Origin: CAUTVF01 sp963541805
GTDB taxonomy: Bacteria; Pseudomonadota; Alphaproteobacteria; Rs-D84; CASDRH01
Length of the DNA: 13,421 nucleotides
Direction of reading: 5' to 3'
NCBI GenBank assembly: GCA_963541805.1
Contig: CAUTVF010000022.1
Location: 1-13,421, forward strand
In this document: positions 6,700 through 13,421 of the stretch, piece after piece
How positions within the stretch are numbered: the first letter of the stretch is position 1
Layout of the letters: each line of letters opens with the position of its first letter
The notes under the pieces: generated by a model
Database searches by the model: none
What the model saw: only the letters and a program-made list of their open reading frames with translations
Told to the model about the DNA's origin: nothing
Program-made: the position numbers and the translations under genes

Positions 6700-7991
6700 T
6701 TATTAAACATTTTATCGATTGCATATTTTATTGTTTTTGCCATATTTAATCTGTATTCATCATCTTTAAGTAAAGTTTCTTCTTGTTTATTAGATAGATA
6801 ACCAAGTTCGACAAGTACCGATGGAACAGAAGAGCGTAAAACCCAAAATGGGGCTTCGCGTAATGGACGATTTGGCAGAGACTTTATATTTTTTGATTTA
6901 TTAATTTCTTTAACTAATGTATCACCGAATGTTACAGATGATTCTTTTACTAACATTTGTGCAACATCTGATAAAATTAACCGTACGTCTTTATTATAAT
7001 TTTTAAAATCCTTATCCAACCCCATTAAATCCGATGCATTTTCTTTTTCAGCTAATTTTCTTGCTTCATAATCAGTTGCATTATCTGATAATGTATAGAC
7101 GGATAAACCTTTTGTATGTGGTTTTGGATGGCTATCTGCGTGTATTGATATGAATAAATCTGCATTGTTTTCTTCTGCAATTTGTGCGCGCCTCCATAAG
7201 GGAATATACACATCAGTTGATCGTGTCATGATAACTTTGTATCTACCATCTTTTGTTAATTCGTTTTGTAACATTTTTGCAACAGACAATACTAAATTTT
7301 TTTCAAATAATATTCCACTAACACCTTTTGCACCAGGATCTTTTCCTCCATGCCCTGGATCAAGTACAATGATATATTTTGATCGTTTAACAGGAGATAA
7401 CTGGATTGGTTTATCAAAGTTTACAGATCTTTTATTATTAAATTCACTTGTATGATTGTTTCTTTGTTGTGTGGATTTAGAGTTATTGGAAATATTTTTT
7501 TCATCAGAATGATTTTGATTTTGTAATCCAATATTAATCATAAAATCAATAACAATTCTCCACTGCATACCAGATGATGGAGGTAAATATAATGTCTTAA
7601 CAATGTTAATTTCTTCCTTTGTTTCTAAAACAAATCTGGCAGTGTTACTTGAAAACATCCCAACTCTAACTGCGTAAATTCCCCCCAGTTTTTTAGTCCG
7701 ATTACTTATTCCATTTATAGATATATCAGATACATCAATTACCAGTCTATTGGGATTTTTTAGTATAAAGCTTTTCCATATAGTTTTGATATTTGTCTCT
7801 ATAACAACGCGATAAATTGAACCTTCCCTTCTTCCTGTCCTGATTTCAATTGCTTGTCCTTGATTTGCAATTAAACTATGATTAAAAAATATGGATGCAA
7901 GTAAGTTAAAGACAGTACAAATAAAAAACTTGGTTATAAACAACCAAAATTTACTGTTTCTAATGAATTTTGTACTTAAATAAACCATCAT
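6696..7991 (-). CDS. amiC: N-acetylmuramoyl-L-alanine amidase, AmiC type (AMIN plus Amidase_3)
   Basis: This zinc hydrolase cuts the amide bond between N-acetylmuramic acid and L-alanine in peptidoglycan, typically to separate daughter cells at the septum. The 431-residue protein has an N-terminal signal or anchor (about 15-36, FWLFITKFFICTVFNLLASIFF). An AMIN-like localisation domain follows (about 45-155, with EIRTGRREGSIYRVVIET, NRLVIDVSDI and VRVGMFSSNTARFVLE), then a polar Asn/Ser-rich linker (155-200), then the Amidase_3 catalytic domain. Zinc ligands are visible at His214 (DPGHGG), Glu230 and His284 (SIHAD), with the catalytic Glu395 in LVELGYLSN. In E. coli a helix in such enzymes blocks the active site until EnvC or NlpD relieve it; the 315-385 segment is the corresponding region. 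There are two adjacent ATGs at the start (7991 and 7988) and no clear Shine-Dalgarno sequence. The gene is divergent from rne, a pairing I recall from other alphaproteobacteria. The symbol follows family usage. Confidence 0.93.
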   Translation of the reverse strand: MMVYLSTKFIRNSKFWLFITKFFICTVFNLLASIFFNHSLIANQGQAIEIRTGRREGSIYRVVIETNIKTIWKSFILKNPNRLVIDVSDISINGISNRTKKLGGIYAVRVGMFSSNTARFVLETKEEINIVKTLYLPPSSGMQWRIVIDFMINIGLQNQNHSDEKNISNNSKSTQQRNNHTSEFNNKRSVNFDKPIQLSPVKRSKYIIVLDPGHGGKDPGAKGVSGILFEKNLVLSVAKMLQNELTKDGRYKVIMTRSTDVYIPLWRRAQIAEENNADLFISIHADSHPKPHTKGLSVYTLSDNATDYEARKLAEKENASDLMGLDKDFKNYNKDVRLILSDVAQMLVKESSVTFGDTLVKEINKSKNIKSLPNRPLREAPFWVLRSSVPSVLVELGYLSNKQEETLLKDDEYRLNMAKTIKYAIDKMFNN

Positions 7992-8286
7992 GGCGATGGT
8001 ACAACAAAAGCAGTATAAAATACAGATATTTTTTATTTGTATTTTATAAGTCTGTGTTTATACTAGCCTCGGATAGGGTGTAAGTATTTGTTATATGTAC
8101 CTTTTAAAAGGCATGATTATACAAGATTTAATTAATACTGTACATAGTTTGATATTTTTTATTAAATCGTTTGTTGTTTTTTTGTACAAATTTGAAAACA
8201 TCCTGAAGTTATAAGTTTTAATAGTTTAAATTTCAATTTTAGCTATATGTTGATAGGTAAAGAAATAAGAGAAAGGGATATTAAAA
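7992..8286. promoter_or_regulatory. Divergent control region between the amidase gene and rne
   Basis: These 295 bp hold no gene that I can support in either direction and must carry both start regions. For rne, one candidate promoter is TTGTAT (8037-8042), 16 bp, TATACT (8059-8064), giving a leader of over 200 nt; another is TTGAAA (8192-8197), 19 bp, TTTAAT (8217-8222). For the amidase, a minus-strand TATACT (8017-8012) is the best -10, with no convincing -35. An inverted repeat with 10-bp arms (TATAAAATAC at 8014-8023, GTATTTTATA at 8039-8048) overlaps both sets of elements, and a 12-bp palindrome CCTTTTAAAAGG lies at 8100-8111. The promoter calls are weak because the sequence is so AT-rich. 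The rne ribosome-binding site (AAAGGGA, around 8272-8278) is the clearest signal. Confidence 0.45.
8014..8048. repeat. Inverted repeat in the amidase-rne intergenic region
   Basis: TATAAAATAC (8014-8023) and its exact reverse complement GTATTTTATA (8039-8048) are separated by 15 bp. The left arm overlaps the candidate amidase -10 and the right arm overlaps a candidate rne -35. It may be a protein-binding site with half-sites about two and a half helical turns apart, or a chance match in AT-rich DNA. Confidence 0.45.
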
Positions 8287-10254
8287 ATGGCAAGAAGTTA
8301 TCAAAAGCAGTCTCAATCATGGGAAAAAAATCGTGGTGAAGTTGTTAAAGGGAAATCCTCAAGAAAGCAAAATATCACAGATAAATCAGAAAATATTAAA
8401 AGAATATTAATCGATGCAACAAATGTTGAAGAAACTCGGGTTGTATTAGTAGATAATGGTATTGTTGAAGATTTTGAAGTTGAATCAACAACAAAAACAC
8501 AAAACAAGGGGAATATTTATCTGGCAAAAGTAATTCGTATTGAGCCATCTTTACAAGCAGCTTTTGTTGAATATGGGGCTTCAAAACATGGTTTTTTACC
8601 ATTTACTGAAATACATCCTGATTACTATCAATTACCAATTAAAGATAAGGAAGAATTAATAAAATCACTTCATATTGATAATACTGACTATGATGAAAAC
8701 GAAGATATTGAAGAGTTAAAAGTTGATGAACAATATTTAAACAATACAGATAATTCTAGATCTAAGTCTAGATTTCATTATCAAAATAAAATTCGGGAAG
8801 ATGATAATACAGTAGAAGTTTTTTCTGAAGATGATGAACATGCGGAAACATCGTTTGATGGGTTGTGTCACGATTTATTAAGTAAATATAAAATACAAGA
8901 AGTAATAAAGACTAATCAGTTAATATTGGTACAGGTTGAAAAAGAGGAAAGAGGTAATAAAGGAGCTGCTCTTACTACATATTTATCTATTGCAGGGCGT
9001 TTTTGTGTGTTTATGCCAAATTCTGGAAAGCGTATGCAGTTTGGTATTTCAAGAAAAATAATAAACAGGGAAGAGAGAAGAAGACTTAAAAATATTTTGA
9101 AAACATTAAGCATTCCACTGGGACAAACTTTGATTGTGCGCACAGCTGGTATTGATAGAACAAAAAAAGAAATTAAAAAAGATTATGATTATATGCTTTC
9201 TCTCTGGAATAGTATTCGTGAGAAAACAATTGTATCAACCGCTCCATCACTTGTTTATGAAGAATATGATTTATTAAAAAAAGTTATTCGTGATATGACG
9301 TCAGAAACGGTCAGCCAAGTAATAATAGAGGGAGAAAATGGACATGATAAAGCATACTCTTTTGCCAAAGAGATTGGAGTTGATCAAAAGAAAATTATTA
9401 AATATACAGATAGCACACCATTGTTTTTAATGTATGGTGTAGAACATCAATTGGAAGATGTTTATTCTGCAAATGTTACTTTGCCATCTGGTGGGTATTT
9501 AGTAATTGATCAAACAGAAGCTCTTGTTGCAATAGATGTTAATTCTGGTAAAGCAACAAAAGAGTTTGATATTGAAGAAACTGCACTTCGAACTAACTTA
9601 GAAGCAGTTAACGCAGTTGCAAGACAATTAAGATTACGTGATATGGCCGGACTTGTTGTAATCGATTTTATTGATATGATGAATCCGCAAAATAATGCTA
9701 GGGTAGAACAAAAAATGCGTGAGGCCCTACATAATGATAGATCAAAGGTTCAAATGAGTAGATTAAATTCATTCGGATTAATGATACTTTCTCGTCAAAG
9801 ATTAAAACCAAGCTTTTTAGAAATTGGGTACAGACAATGTCCACATTGTACAGGTTTGGGAGTTATACCGAATGTACAAATTGCATCAATCAGGATACTA
9901 CATAAAATAGAGGAAGAATTAATCAAAAAAGTGTCAAATAGAATGTTTGTTTCAACTGCTCCAGATGTGGCTTTGTACGTATTGAATCAAAAACGAAGTG
10001 AATTAGAACGTTTAGAAAATCAATATAATACAAGTATTATTATAAATGGCGATGCAACTTTATTGAATGCGAATTTATACACGATTGAACGTTTAAGTTT
10101 GGATAAAGATATTGGAATATATTTGCGTGAGAAGAATGCGGTTAATACAAAGCGTAAGGATGATTCAGAAACATTACGTAATAGAACACTAATAAAAGAA
10201 TTCAATTCAAAATACCCGCAAATCAAACAAAAAAAGAAAAGTTGGTTTTGGTAG
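8287..10254 (+). CDS. rne: Ribonuclease E/G family endoribonuclease
   Basis: Single-strand-specific endonuclease that starts mRNA decay and matures rRNA and tRNA. The 655-residue protein starts at an ATG with a good ribosome-binding site (AAAGGGA about 9 nt upstream). After a basic, Lys/Ser-rich N-terminal extension of about 37 residues comes the conserved ILIDATNVEETRVVL start. Next is an S1 RNA-binding domain (about 72-240: GNIYLAKVIRIEPSLQAAFVEYGASKHGFLPFTEIHPDYYQ) split by an acidic insert (about 125-190), an arrangement I know from alphaproteobacterial RNase E. The DNase I-like catalytic domain carries the metal-binding Asp417 (AIDVNSG) and Asp460 (VVIDFIDM), equivalent to E. coli D303 and D346. 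The zinc-link CPHC (518-521) joins dimer partners. The small domain ends near 605 and leaves only about 50 charged residues ending KKKSWFW, so the long degradosome scaffold of E. coli RNase E is absent. The gene ends in TAG, 23 nt before the M48 peptidase gene. Confidence 0.95.
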   Translation: MARSYQKQSQSWEKNRGEVVKGKSSRKQNITDKSENIKRILIDATNVEETRVVLVDNGIVEDFEVESTTKTQNKGNIYLAKVIRIEPSLQAAFVEYGASKHGFLPFTEIHPDYYQLPIKDKEELIKSLHIDNTDYDENEDIEELKVDEQYLNNTDNSRSKSRFHYQNKIREDDNTVEVFSEDDEHAETSFDGLCHDLLSKYKIQEVIKTNQLILVQVEKEERGNKGAALTTYLSIAGRFCVFMPNSGKRMQFGISRKIINREERRRLKNILKTLSIPLGQTLIVRTAGIDRTKKEIKKDYDYMLSLWNSIREKTIVSTAPSLVYEEYDLLKKVIRDMTSETVSQVIIEGENGHDKAYSFAKEIGVDQKKIIKYTDSTPLFLMYGVEHQLEDVYSANVTLPSGGYLVIDQTEALVAIDVNSGKATKEFDIEETALRTNLEAVNAVARQLRLRDMAGLVVIDFIDMMNPQNNARVEQKMREALHNDRSKVQMSRLNSFGLMILSRQRLKPSFLEIGYRQCPHCTGLGVIPNVQIASIRILHKIEEELIKKVSNRMFVSTAPDVALYVLNQKRSELERLENQYNTSIIINGDATLLNANLYTIERLSLDKDIGIYLREKNAVNTKRKDDSETLRNRTLIKEFNSKYPQIKQKKKSWFW

Positions 10255-10277
10255 AATAAGTTTATGATTTTTATAAT

Positions 10278-11711
10278 ATGAATGTTAACATCAAGCGTTT
10301 TAAGAGATTATTGCTTTTATTAATGCTTGGTGTTTTTATTTATACAATTTTCTTATCAAATAAATTATTTTCCCAGTCTAGGGCTTTTATTAAAGATACG
10401 CCGATTATTGATACGGAAATTTTAAATTTTCTTGATGAGCTTTTATCGCTGATAACTGATAGAGAAGATATGCATTTATATGTTATATCAAATAATAATT
10501 TTAATGCTATGGCAACATCGAAAAATACAATTAGTATTTACTCTGGTGTTTTTGAGCGTATCAATGATGTTGAAGTGTTGCTTGCAATTATTGCACATGA
10601 ATTGGGGCATGTATCACAAAATCATTTAATTAGGCTGCAAAAAAAACTTGATGGAATAAAGTTACAAAATGTAATAAGTGGATTGATTTCTGTTGCTGCA
10701 GTTATTGCAATGGCTGCAGGCTCTGCAAGTTCAAATTATACTGTTGTTCCCACATTAGCCCCATATTTAATCACAGATGTTTCAACAAAAGATATACTTG
10801 CGTATACAAGATCTGAAGAATCTCTTGCAGATCAATTTATGTTAACAACATTTTTAAATAAAAAAATTTCTTTAAATGAATATATCAATTTTGTTTCTAA
10901 TCTCGCGAAAGAAGATGATGCAATATATTCTGTTGCTTCTAGCTATTTATCAGATCATCCAAGAACATCAGATCGTTTGTTTGATATAAAACAACGCTTG
11001 AGTGACAGTAAAATTAAGTTATCAGAGTTGAAAAGGTTACCATATGAATTCTCCATTAAATATAAAATGGTTCAGGCTAAAATTTATGGTTTAATGAATA
11101 ATTCAGAATCCATTATTGCAAAATATTCTGAACAGAAAGAACTTGATACTCCATATTATTTTTATGCTTTGGCTGTATCAAATTGGTTTAATAGAAATTA
11201 TAAAGAAGCGCTGAATAATTTTAATATAATTTTAAATCAATATTTGAATAGGAAAGAATATCAACAAATAATTAATTCTGGTTATATTTTTGAGGGATTA
11301 GCGGAAACATATTTTTTATCAGGTAATATGATAGCAGCAATTAAGAATTATGAGTATGCATTGAAAAAATTAACAACTTTGCCAAGAAAAAATGAAAAAA
11401 ATTTGCAACTTGTAAAACAATCATTTGCAAATGTGTTAATATCGTCAGATAATGATATTAATATTAACAGAGGGATTGAAATATTGCGTCAAATTTTATT
11501 AAAAGAAAAAAGAACATCTGCATATTATTATTTAAGTATTGCATATGGAAAAATAAAAGATACTGGAAGAGCACATTACTATCTTGCAAAATATTTTGAA
11601 GCTATTGGAGATCTCAGAAAAATGAAAATTCATATAGAGAAATCTGAAAATGATTTAAACAAATCATCAATAGAATATCAGGATTTAATGCTTTTAAAGA
11701 ATGATAATTAA
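10278..11711 (+). CDS. M48 family zinc metalloprotease with TPR tail, BepA/YfgC-like
   Basis: Probably a periplasmic protease-chaperone that, like E. coli BepA, assists or removes stalled outer-membrane proteins such as LptD. The 477-residue length is close to BepA. An N-terminal hydrophobic segment (10-25, RLLLLLMLGVFIYTIF) is a signal or anchor. The protease domain has HELGH (107-111) with zinc ligands His107 and His111, the third ligand Glu181 in EESLAD, and HPRTSDRL (His227), matching the regulatory His switch of BepA. Between them lies a small-residue stretch (AAVIAMAAGSASS, about 140-152) typical of the family. From about residue 270 the chain is helical, with TPR-like repeats (YYFYALAVSNWFNRNYKEALNNF, IFEGLAETYFLSGNMIAAIKNYEYAL, AYYYLSIAYGKIKDTGRAHYYLAKYF). 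It starts 23 nt after rne without a clear Shine-Dalgarno sequence, so it may depend on rne transcription. A catalytic role is likely because the motif is complete; the substrate is inferred. Confidence 0.92.
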   Translation: MNVNIKRFKRLLLLLMLGVFIYTIFLSNKLFSQSRAFIKDTPIIDTEILNFLDELLSLITDREDMHLYVISNNNFNAMATSKNTISIYSGVFERINDVEVLLAIIAHELGHVSQNHLIRLQKKLDGIKLQNVISGLISVAAVIAMAAGSASSNYTVVPTLAPYLITDVSTKDILAYTRSEESLADQFMLTTFLNKKISLNEYINFVSNLAKEDDAIYSVASSYLSDHPRTSDRLFDIKQRLSDSKIKLSELKRLPYEFSIKYKMVQAKIYGLMNNSESIIAKYSEQKELDTPYYFYALAVSNWFNRNYKEALNNFNIILNQYLNRKEYQQIINSGYIFEGLAETYFLSGNMIAAIKNYEYALKKLTTLPRKNEKNLQLVKQSFANVLISSDNDININRGIEILRQILLKEKRTSAYYYLSIAYGKIKDTGRAHYYLAKYFEAIGDLRKMKIHIEKSENDLNKSSIEYQDLMLLKNDN

Positions 11712-11724
11712 TTTTAATAAATTC

Positions 11725-11753
11725 TTGTTTTTTATCTTAGGATATTCTAGTAT
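11725..11753 (+). promoter_or_regulatory. Candidate promoter for the DsbA-family gene
   Basis: TTGTTT (11725-11730), a 17-bp spacer and TAGTAT (11748-11753) lie in the 113-bp gap between the M48 gene and the next start, with a leader of about 65 nt. Spacing is ideal, but each hexamer matches the consensus only moderately. Confidence 0.3.
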
Positions 11754-11824
11754 TCAACGTGCCGCGTTTATTACGTGTCATAATTTTTACAAAAAATAAA
11801 AAAAAGAATAAGGAGAATTATCAA

Positions 11825-12721
11825 ATGTATACTTCATTTTTAATAATCGCATTTGCATTGTTACTTGCGTATAAATACTTTTATACACAAATTCTATCGA
11901 AGAAATCTATGTCAAAAAAAATATATGTAAAATTTGCATATGATGTTGTGGTTCCTGCAGTGTCAATTTTTGTTGCTTCATTTCTGATTTCTGTATTTGT
12001 CACACGTTTTATAATGGTAAGCGATCATAATGTTTTAAAAGATTCTGTTAATAATTTTCAGAAATATGTGGAAAGTGAGGCTGGCCAAAAAGCTATGATG
12101 GCTGAACAGAAAAAAGCAGAAAAAGAAAAGGAAAAAGAGCAGGAAAAAAAGATACGAGATGTTAAATTGTATTCAAATGCTGATAATGTAAAAAGTGCTC
12201 CAATATTTGGTAATCCAAATGGTGAAGTTGTTGTATTTGAGTTTATGGATTATTATTGTGGACATTGTCGAGCAGTTAGTTCAATTATAGAAGAGGGATT
12301 GAAATCTATGCCAAATGTTAAATTAGTTTTGAAACCTTTGACATTTATGACACCTGTATCATCGATACCAGCGAAAGCTGTAGTGGCTGCACAAAAACAA
12401 GGTAAAGCTGATAAGTTAAATAATGCTATGATGAGTGGTAATTTGATGCCAGATACGAAAAAGATTAAGTCCGTTTCAGATGCAGAAAAGGCTGTTAAAT
12501 CAATGATTATGAAGATGGCAAAGAAGGTTGGTATTGACATCAAAAAATTAGAAAAAGACATGGATTCAAAAGATGTCGAAGAAGAATTATTAAGAACACG
12601 TGAGCTTGCTCAAATGTTACAAATTAATTCGACGCCAAATTTTGTAATTGGTAACAAAATTCATGGCGGAGCTTTCCAATCAGTTGAATCTTTCAAGCAA
12701 GCAGTTGAAAATTCAAAATAA
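11825..12721 (+). CDS. Membrane-anchored DsbA-family thiol-disulfide oxidoreductase
   Basis: A thioredoxin-fold protein with a DsbA-like helical insertion, presumably acting on cysteines of exported proteins. I chose ATG 11825 because AAGGAG ends 9 nt upstream; the in-frame GTG at 11759 would add 22 residues encoded partly by the ribosome-binding site. The 298-residue protein has two hydrophobic segments (about 3-17, TSFLIIAFALLLAYK, and 40-59, DVVVPAVSIFVASFLISVFV). These are followed by a highly charged Glu/Lys helix (about 85-112, with AEKEKEKEQEKK), probably a coiled coil or spacer. The catalytic domain has CGHC (145-148) after VVVFEFMDYY and the cis-proline Pro271 in STPNFVIG. CxxC with a central His, as in CPHC of DsbA, suggests an oxidase; an isomerase role is not excluded. 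Similar single-domain proteins occur in Rickettsiales and other alphaproteobacteria (Com1-like). A second start at ATG 11909 would keep only the second hydrophobic segment. A strong terminator follows. Confidence 0.92.
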   Translation: MYTSFLIIAFALLLAYKYFYTQILSKKSMSKKIYVKFAYDVVVPAVSIFVASFLISVFVTRFIMVSDHNVLKDSVNNFQKYVESEAGQKAMMAEQKKAEKEKEKEQEKKIRDVKLYSNADNVKSAPIFGNPNGEVVVFEFMDYYCGHCRAVSSIIEEGLKSMPNVKLVLKPLTFMTPVSSIPAKAVVAAQKQGKADKLNNAMMSGNLMPDTKKIKSVSDAEKAVKSMIMKMAKKVGIDIKKLEKDMDSKDVEEELLRTRELAQMLQINSTPNFVIGNKIHGGAFQSVESFKQAVENSK

Positions 12722-12744
12722 AGCTTTATAATTTTTTTAAGATT

Positions 12745-12771
12745 AAACCTCTTAATTTTAAGAGGTTTTTT
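12745..12771 (+). terminator. Intrinsic terminator after the DsbA-family gene
   Basis: Perfect 11-bp arms 12745-12755 (AAACCTCTTAA) and 12758-12768 (TTAAGAGGTTT) with a 2-nt centre (in practice a 4 to 6-nt loop) are followed by a run of six T's ending at 12771. It begins 24 nt after the dsbA-like stop and is the best terminator in the window. Confidence 0.85.
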
Positions 12772-12807
12772 ATTTAATCATGTGTATTACTTATTTTTTA
12801 AAATTAT

Positions 12808-12862
12808 TATAATGTTATTTTTATAGATTATTTATTGAAGTTTATTAATTATTAATTATTAT
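12808..12862 (+). promoter_or_regulatory. Candidate promoter elements upstream of lgt
   Basis: A perfect -10 hexamer TATAAT lies at 12808-12813, but without a recognisable -35. A second pair, TTGAAG (12835-12840), 16 bp, TATTAT (12857-12862), matches better as a pair but would put transcription start at about the lgt ATG, meaning a leaderless message. The tandem heptamer ATTAATT (12844-12857) lies within it. All of this sits in extremely AT-rich sequence, so chance matches are likely. Confidence 0.28.
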
Positions 12863-12869
12863 CGTTGCT

Positions 12870-13421
12870 ATGGTTTTTACATATTATCCACATCCTGTTA
12901 TGTTTGAGATTTTTGGATTATCAATCCGGTGGTATTCGATTGCGTATATTTTCGGTTTTTTGATAACTCTTTATTATTCTCCATATATTGCAAAGAAAAT
13001 TCCACATTCGAATTTGACGAAATCGGGTATTGATGATTTTTTTTTGTATGGAGTAATGGGTGTTATCATCGGGGGTAGATTAGGTTATATTTTATTTTAT
13101 AATTTTAATTATTATTTAAATAATATATTAGATATATTTGCTTTATGGAATGGTGGTATGTCATTTCATGGTGGGGCAATTGGTTTTATGTCATCAATAC
13201 TTTTATTTGCGTATAAAAAAAAGATCAATCCTTTAATGTTATCAGATATCATGTTAATTTCTGTGCCTGCTGGTTTGATGTTTGGCCGTATTGCAAATTT
13301 TTTAAATTCTGAGTTGGTTGGACGTCCAACTGGATTATTAAATTATGGTATAATTTTTGCAAATATCGACAATCAACTCAGACATCCAAGTCAATTATAT
13401 GAAGCTTTTGCAGAAGGATTT
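12870..13421 (+). CDS. lgt: Prolipoprotein diacylglyceryl transferase, N-terminal part
   Basis: Lgt moves a diacylglyceryl group from phosphatidylglycerol to the lipobox cysteine of prolipoproteins in the inner membrane, the first step of lipoprotein maturation. The frame runs from ATG 12870 to the right edge (184 codons) and is cut by the window. Membrane segments alternate with conserved family sequences: an N-terminal FGLSIRWYSIAYIFGF, GGRLGYILFY (68-77), SFHGGAIG (99-105) with His100, the signature GRIANFLNSELVGRPT (139-154) with Arg140, Asn143 and Glu148, and RHPSQLYEA (171-179). In E. coli the matching essential residues are His103, Arg143, Asn146 and the late arginine of RHPSQLYE. The periplasmic segment between the signature and RHPSQLYEA is short. 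No Shine-Dalgarno sequence is visible. The missing part should contain only the last transmembrane region. Confidence 0.95.
   Translation, partial: MVFTYYPHPVMFEIFGLSIRWYSIAYIFGFLITLYYSPYIAKKIPHSNLTKSGIDDFFLYGVMGVIIGGRLGYILFYNFNYYLNNILDIFALWNGGMSFHGGAIGFMSSILLFAYKKKINPLMLSDIMLISVPAGLMFGRIANFLNSELVGRPTGLLNYGIIFANIDNQLRHPSQLYEAFAEGF

Noticed and set aside
7992..8286. tRNA or other structured RNA gene in the divergent gap
   Set aside because: No cloverleaf, no T-loop or acceptor-like pairing; only short AT-rich inverted repeats.
11759..11824. Extended start (GTG 11759) for the DsbA-family protein
   Set aside because: The strong AAGGAG ribosome-binding site lies within this stretch, correctly spaced for ATG 11825.
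12253..12561. Antisense ORF opposite the DsbA-like domain
   Set aside because: Shadow of the catalytic domain; no ribosome-binding site or family features.
1..13421. Mobile element, prophage, CRISPR or defence island
   Set aside because: No transposase, integrase, long terminal repeats, regular repeat-spacer pattern or effector genes; all genes but one belong to housekeeping families.

Overview
This window is ordinary, tightly packed bacterial housekeeping sequence. It is strongly AT-rich, with A/T-ending codons throughout. Gene content and order point to an alphaproteobacterium with a reduced genome, probably host-associated (Holosporales or Rickettsiales-like). The main reasons are an RNase E of alphaproteobacterial type, the neighbourhood amidase / RNase E / M48 peptidase / DsbA-like protein that I recall from alphaproteobacteria, and an lpt cluster without the rpoN gene that commonly follows it in free-living relatives. 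The lineage is an inference; no rRNA gene is present.

Layout, left to right. A DnaN (sliding clamp) C-terminus enters from the left edge. A clean hairpin separates it from dut (dUTPase). Next is alaS (alanyl-tRNA synthetase), which has the full family length but carries an in-frame TAA at codon 81, inside catalytic motif 2. An unrecognised exported protein then heads a tight four-gene run with lptC, lptA and lptB (gaps of 6, 3 and 6 nt). These three encode the inner-membrane and periplasmic parts of the lipopolysaccharide transport bridge. On the minus strand lies an AmiC-type peptidoglycan amidase whose stop codon overlaps that of lptB. A divergent intergenic region of about 295 bp precedes the plus-strand genes rne (RNase E/G), a BepA-like M48 metalloprotease with a TPR tail, and a membrane-anchored DsbA-family protein ending at a clear intrinsic terminator. 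The window ends inside lgt (prolipoprotein diacylglyceryl transferase).

Most of the genes after alaS concern the cell envelope: LPS transport, septal wall cleavage, outer-membrane protein quality control, periplasmic disulfide chemistry and lipoprotein lipidation. LptD assembly needs disulfides and BepA-type quality control in E. coli, so Lpt, DsbA and M48 functions may be linked here, but adjacency alone does not prove it.

I see no mobile element, CRISPR array, tRNA, phage gene or defence system. The observation most worth pursuing is the stop codon in an otherwise intact, normally essential alaS. Next are the minimal RNase E with an aromatic C-terminal tail and the unknown exported protein at the head of the lpt run.
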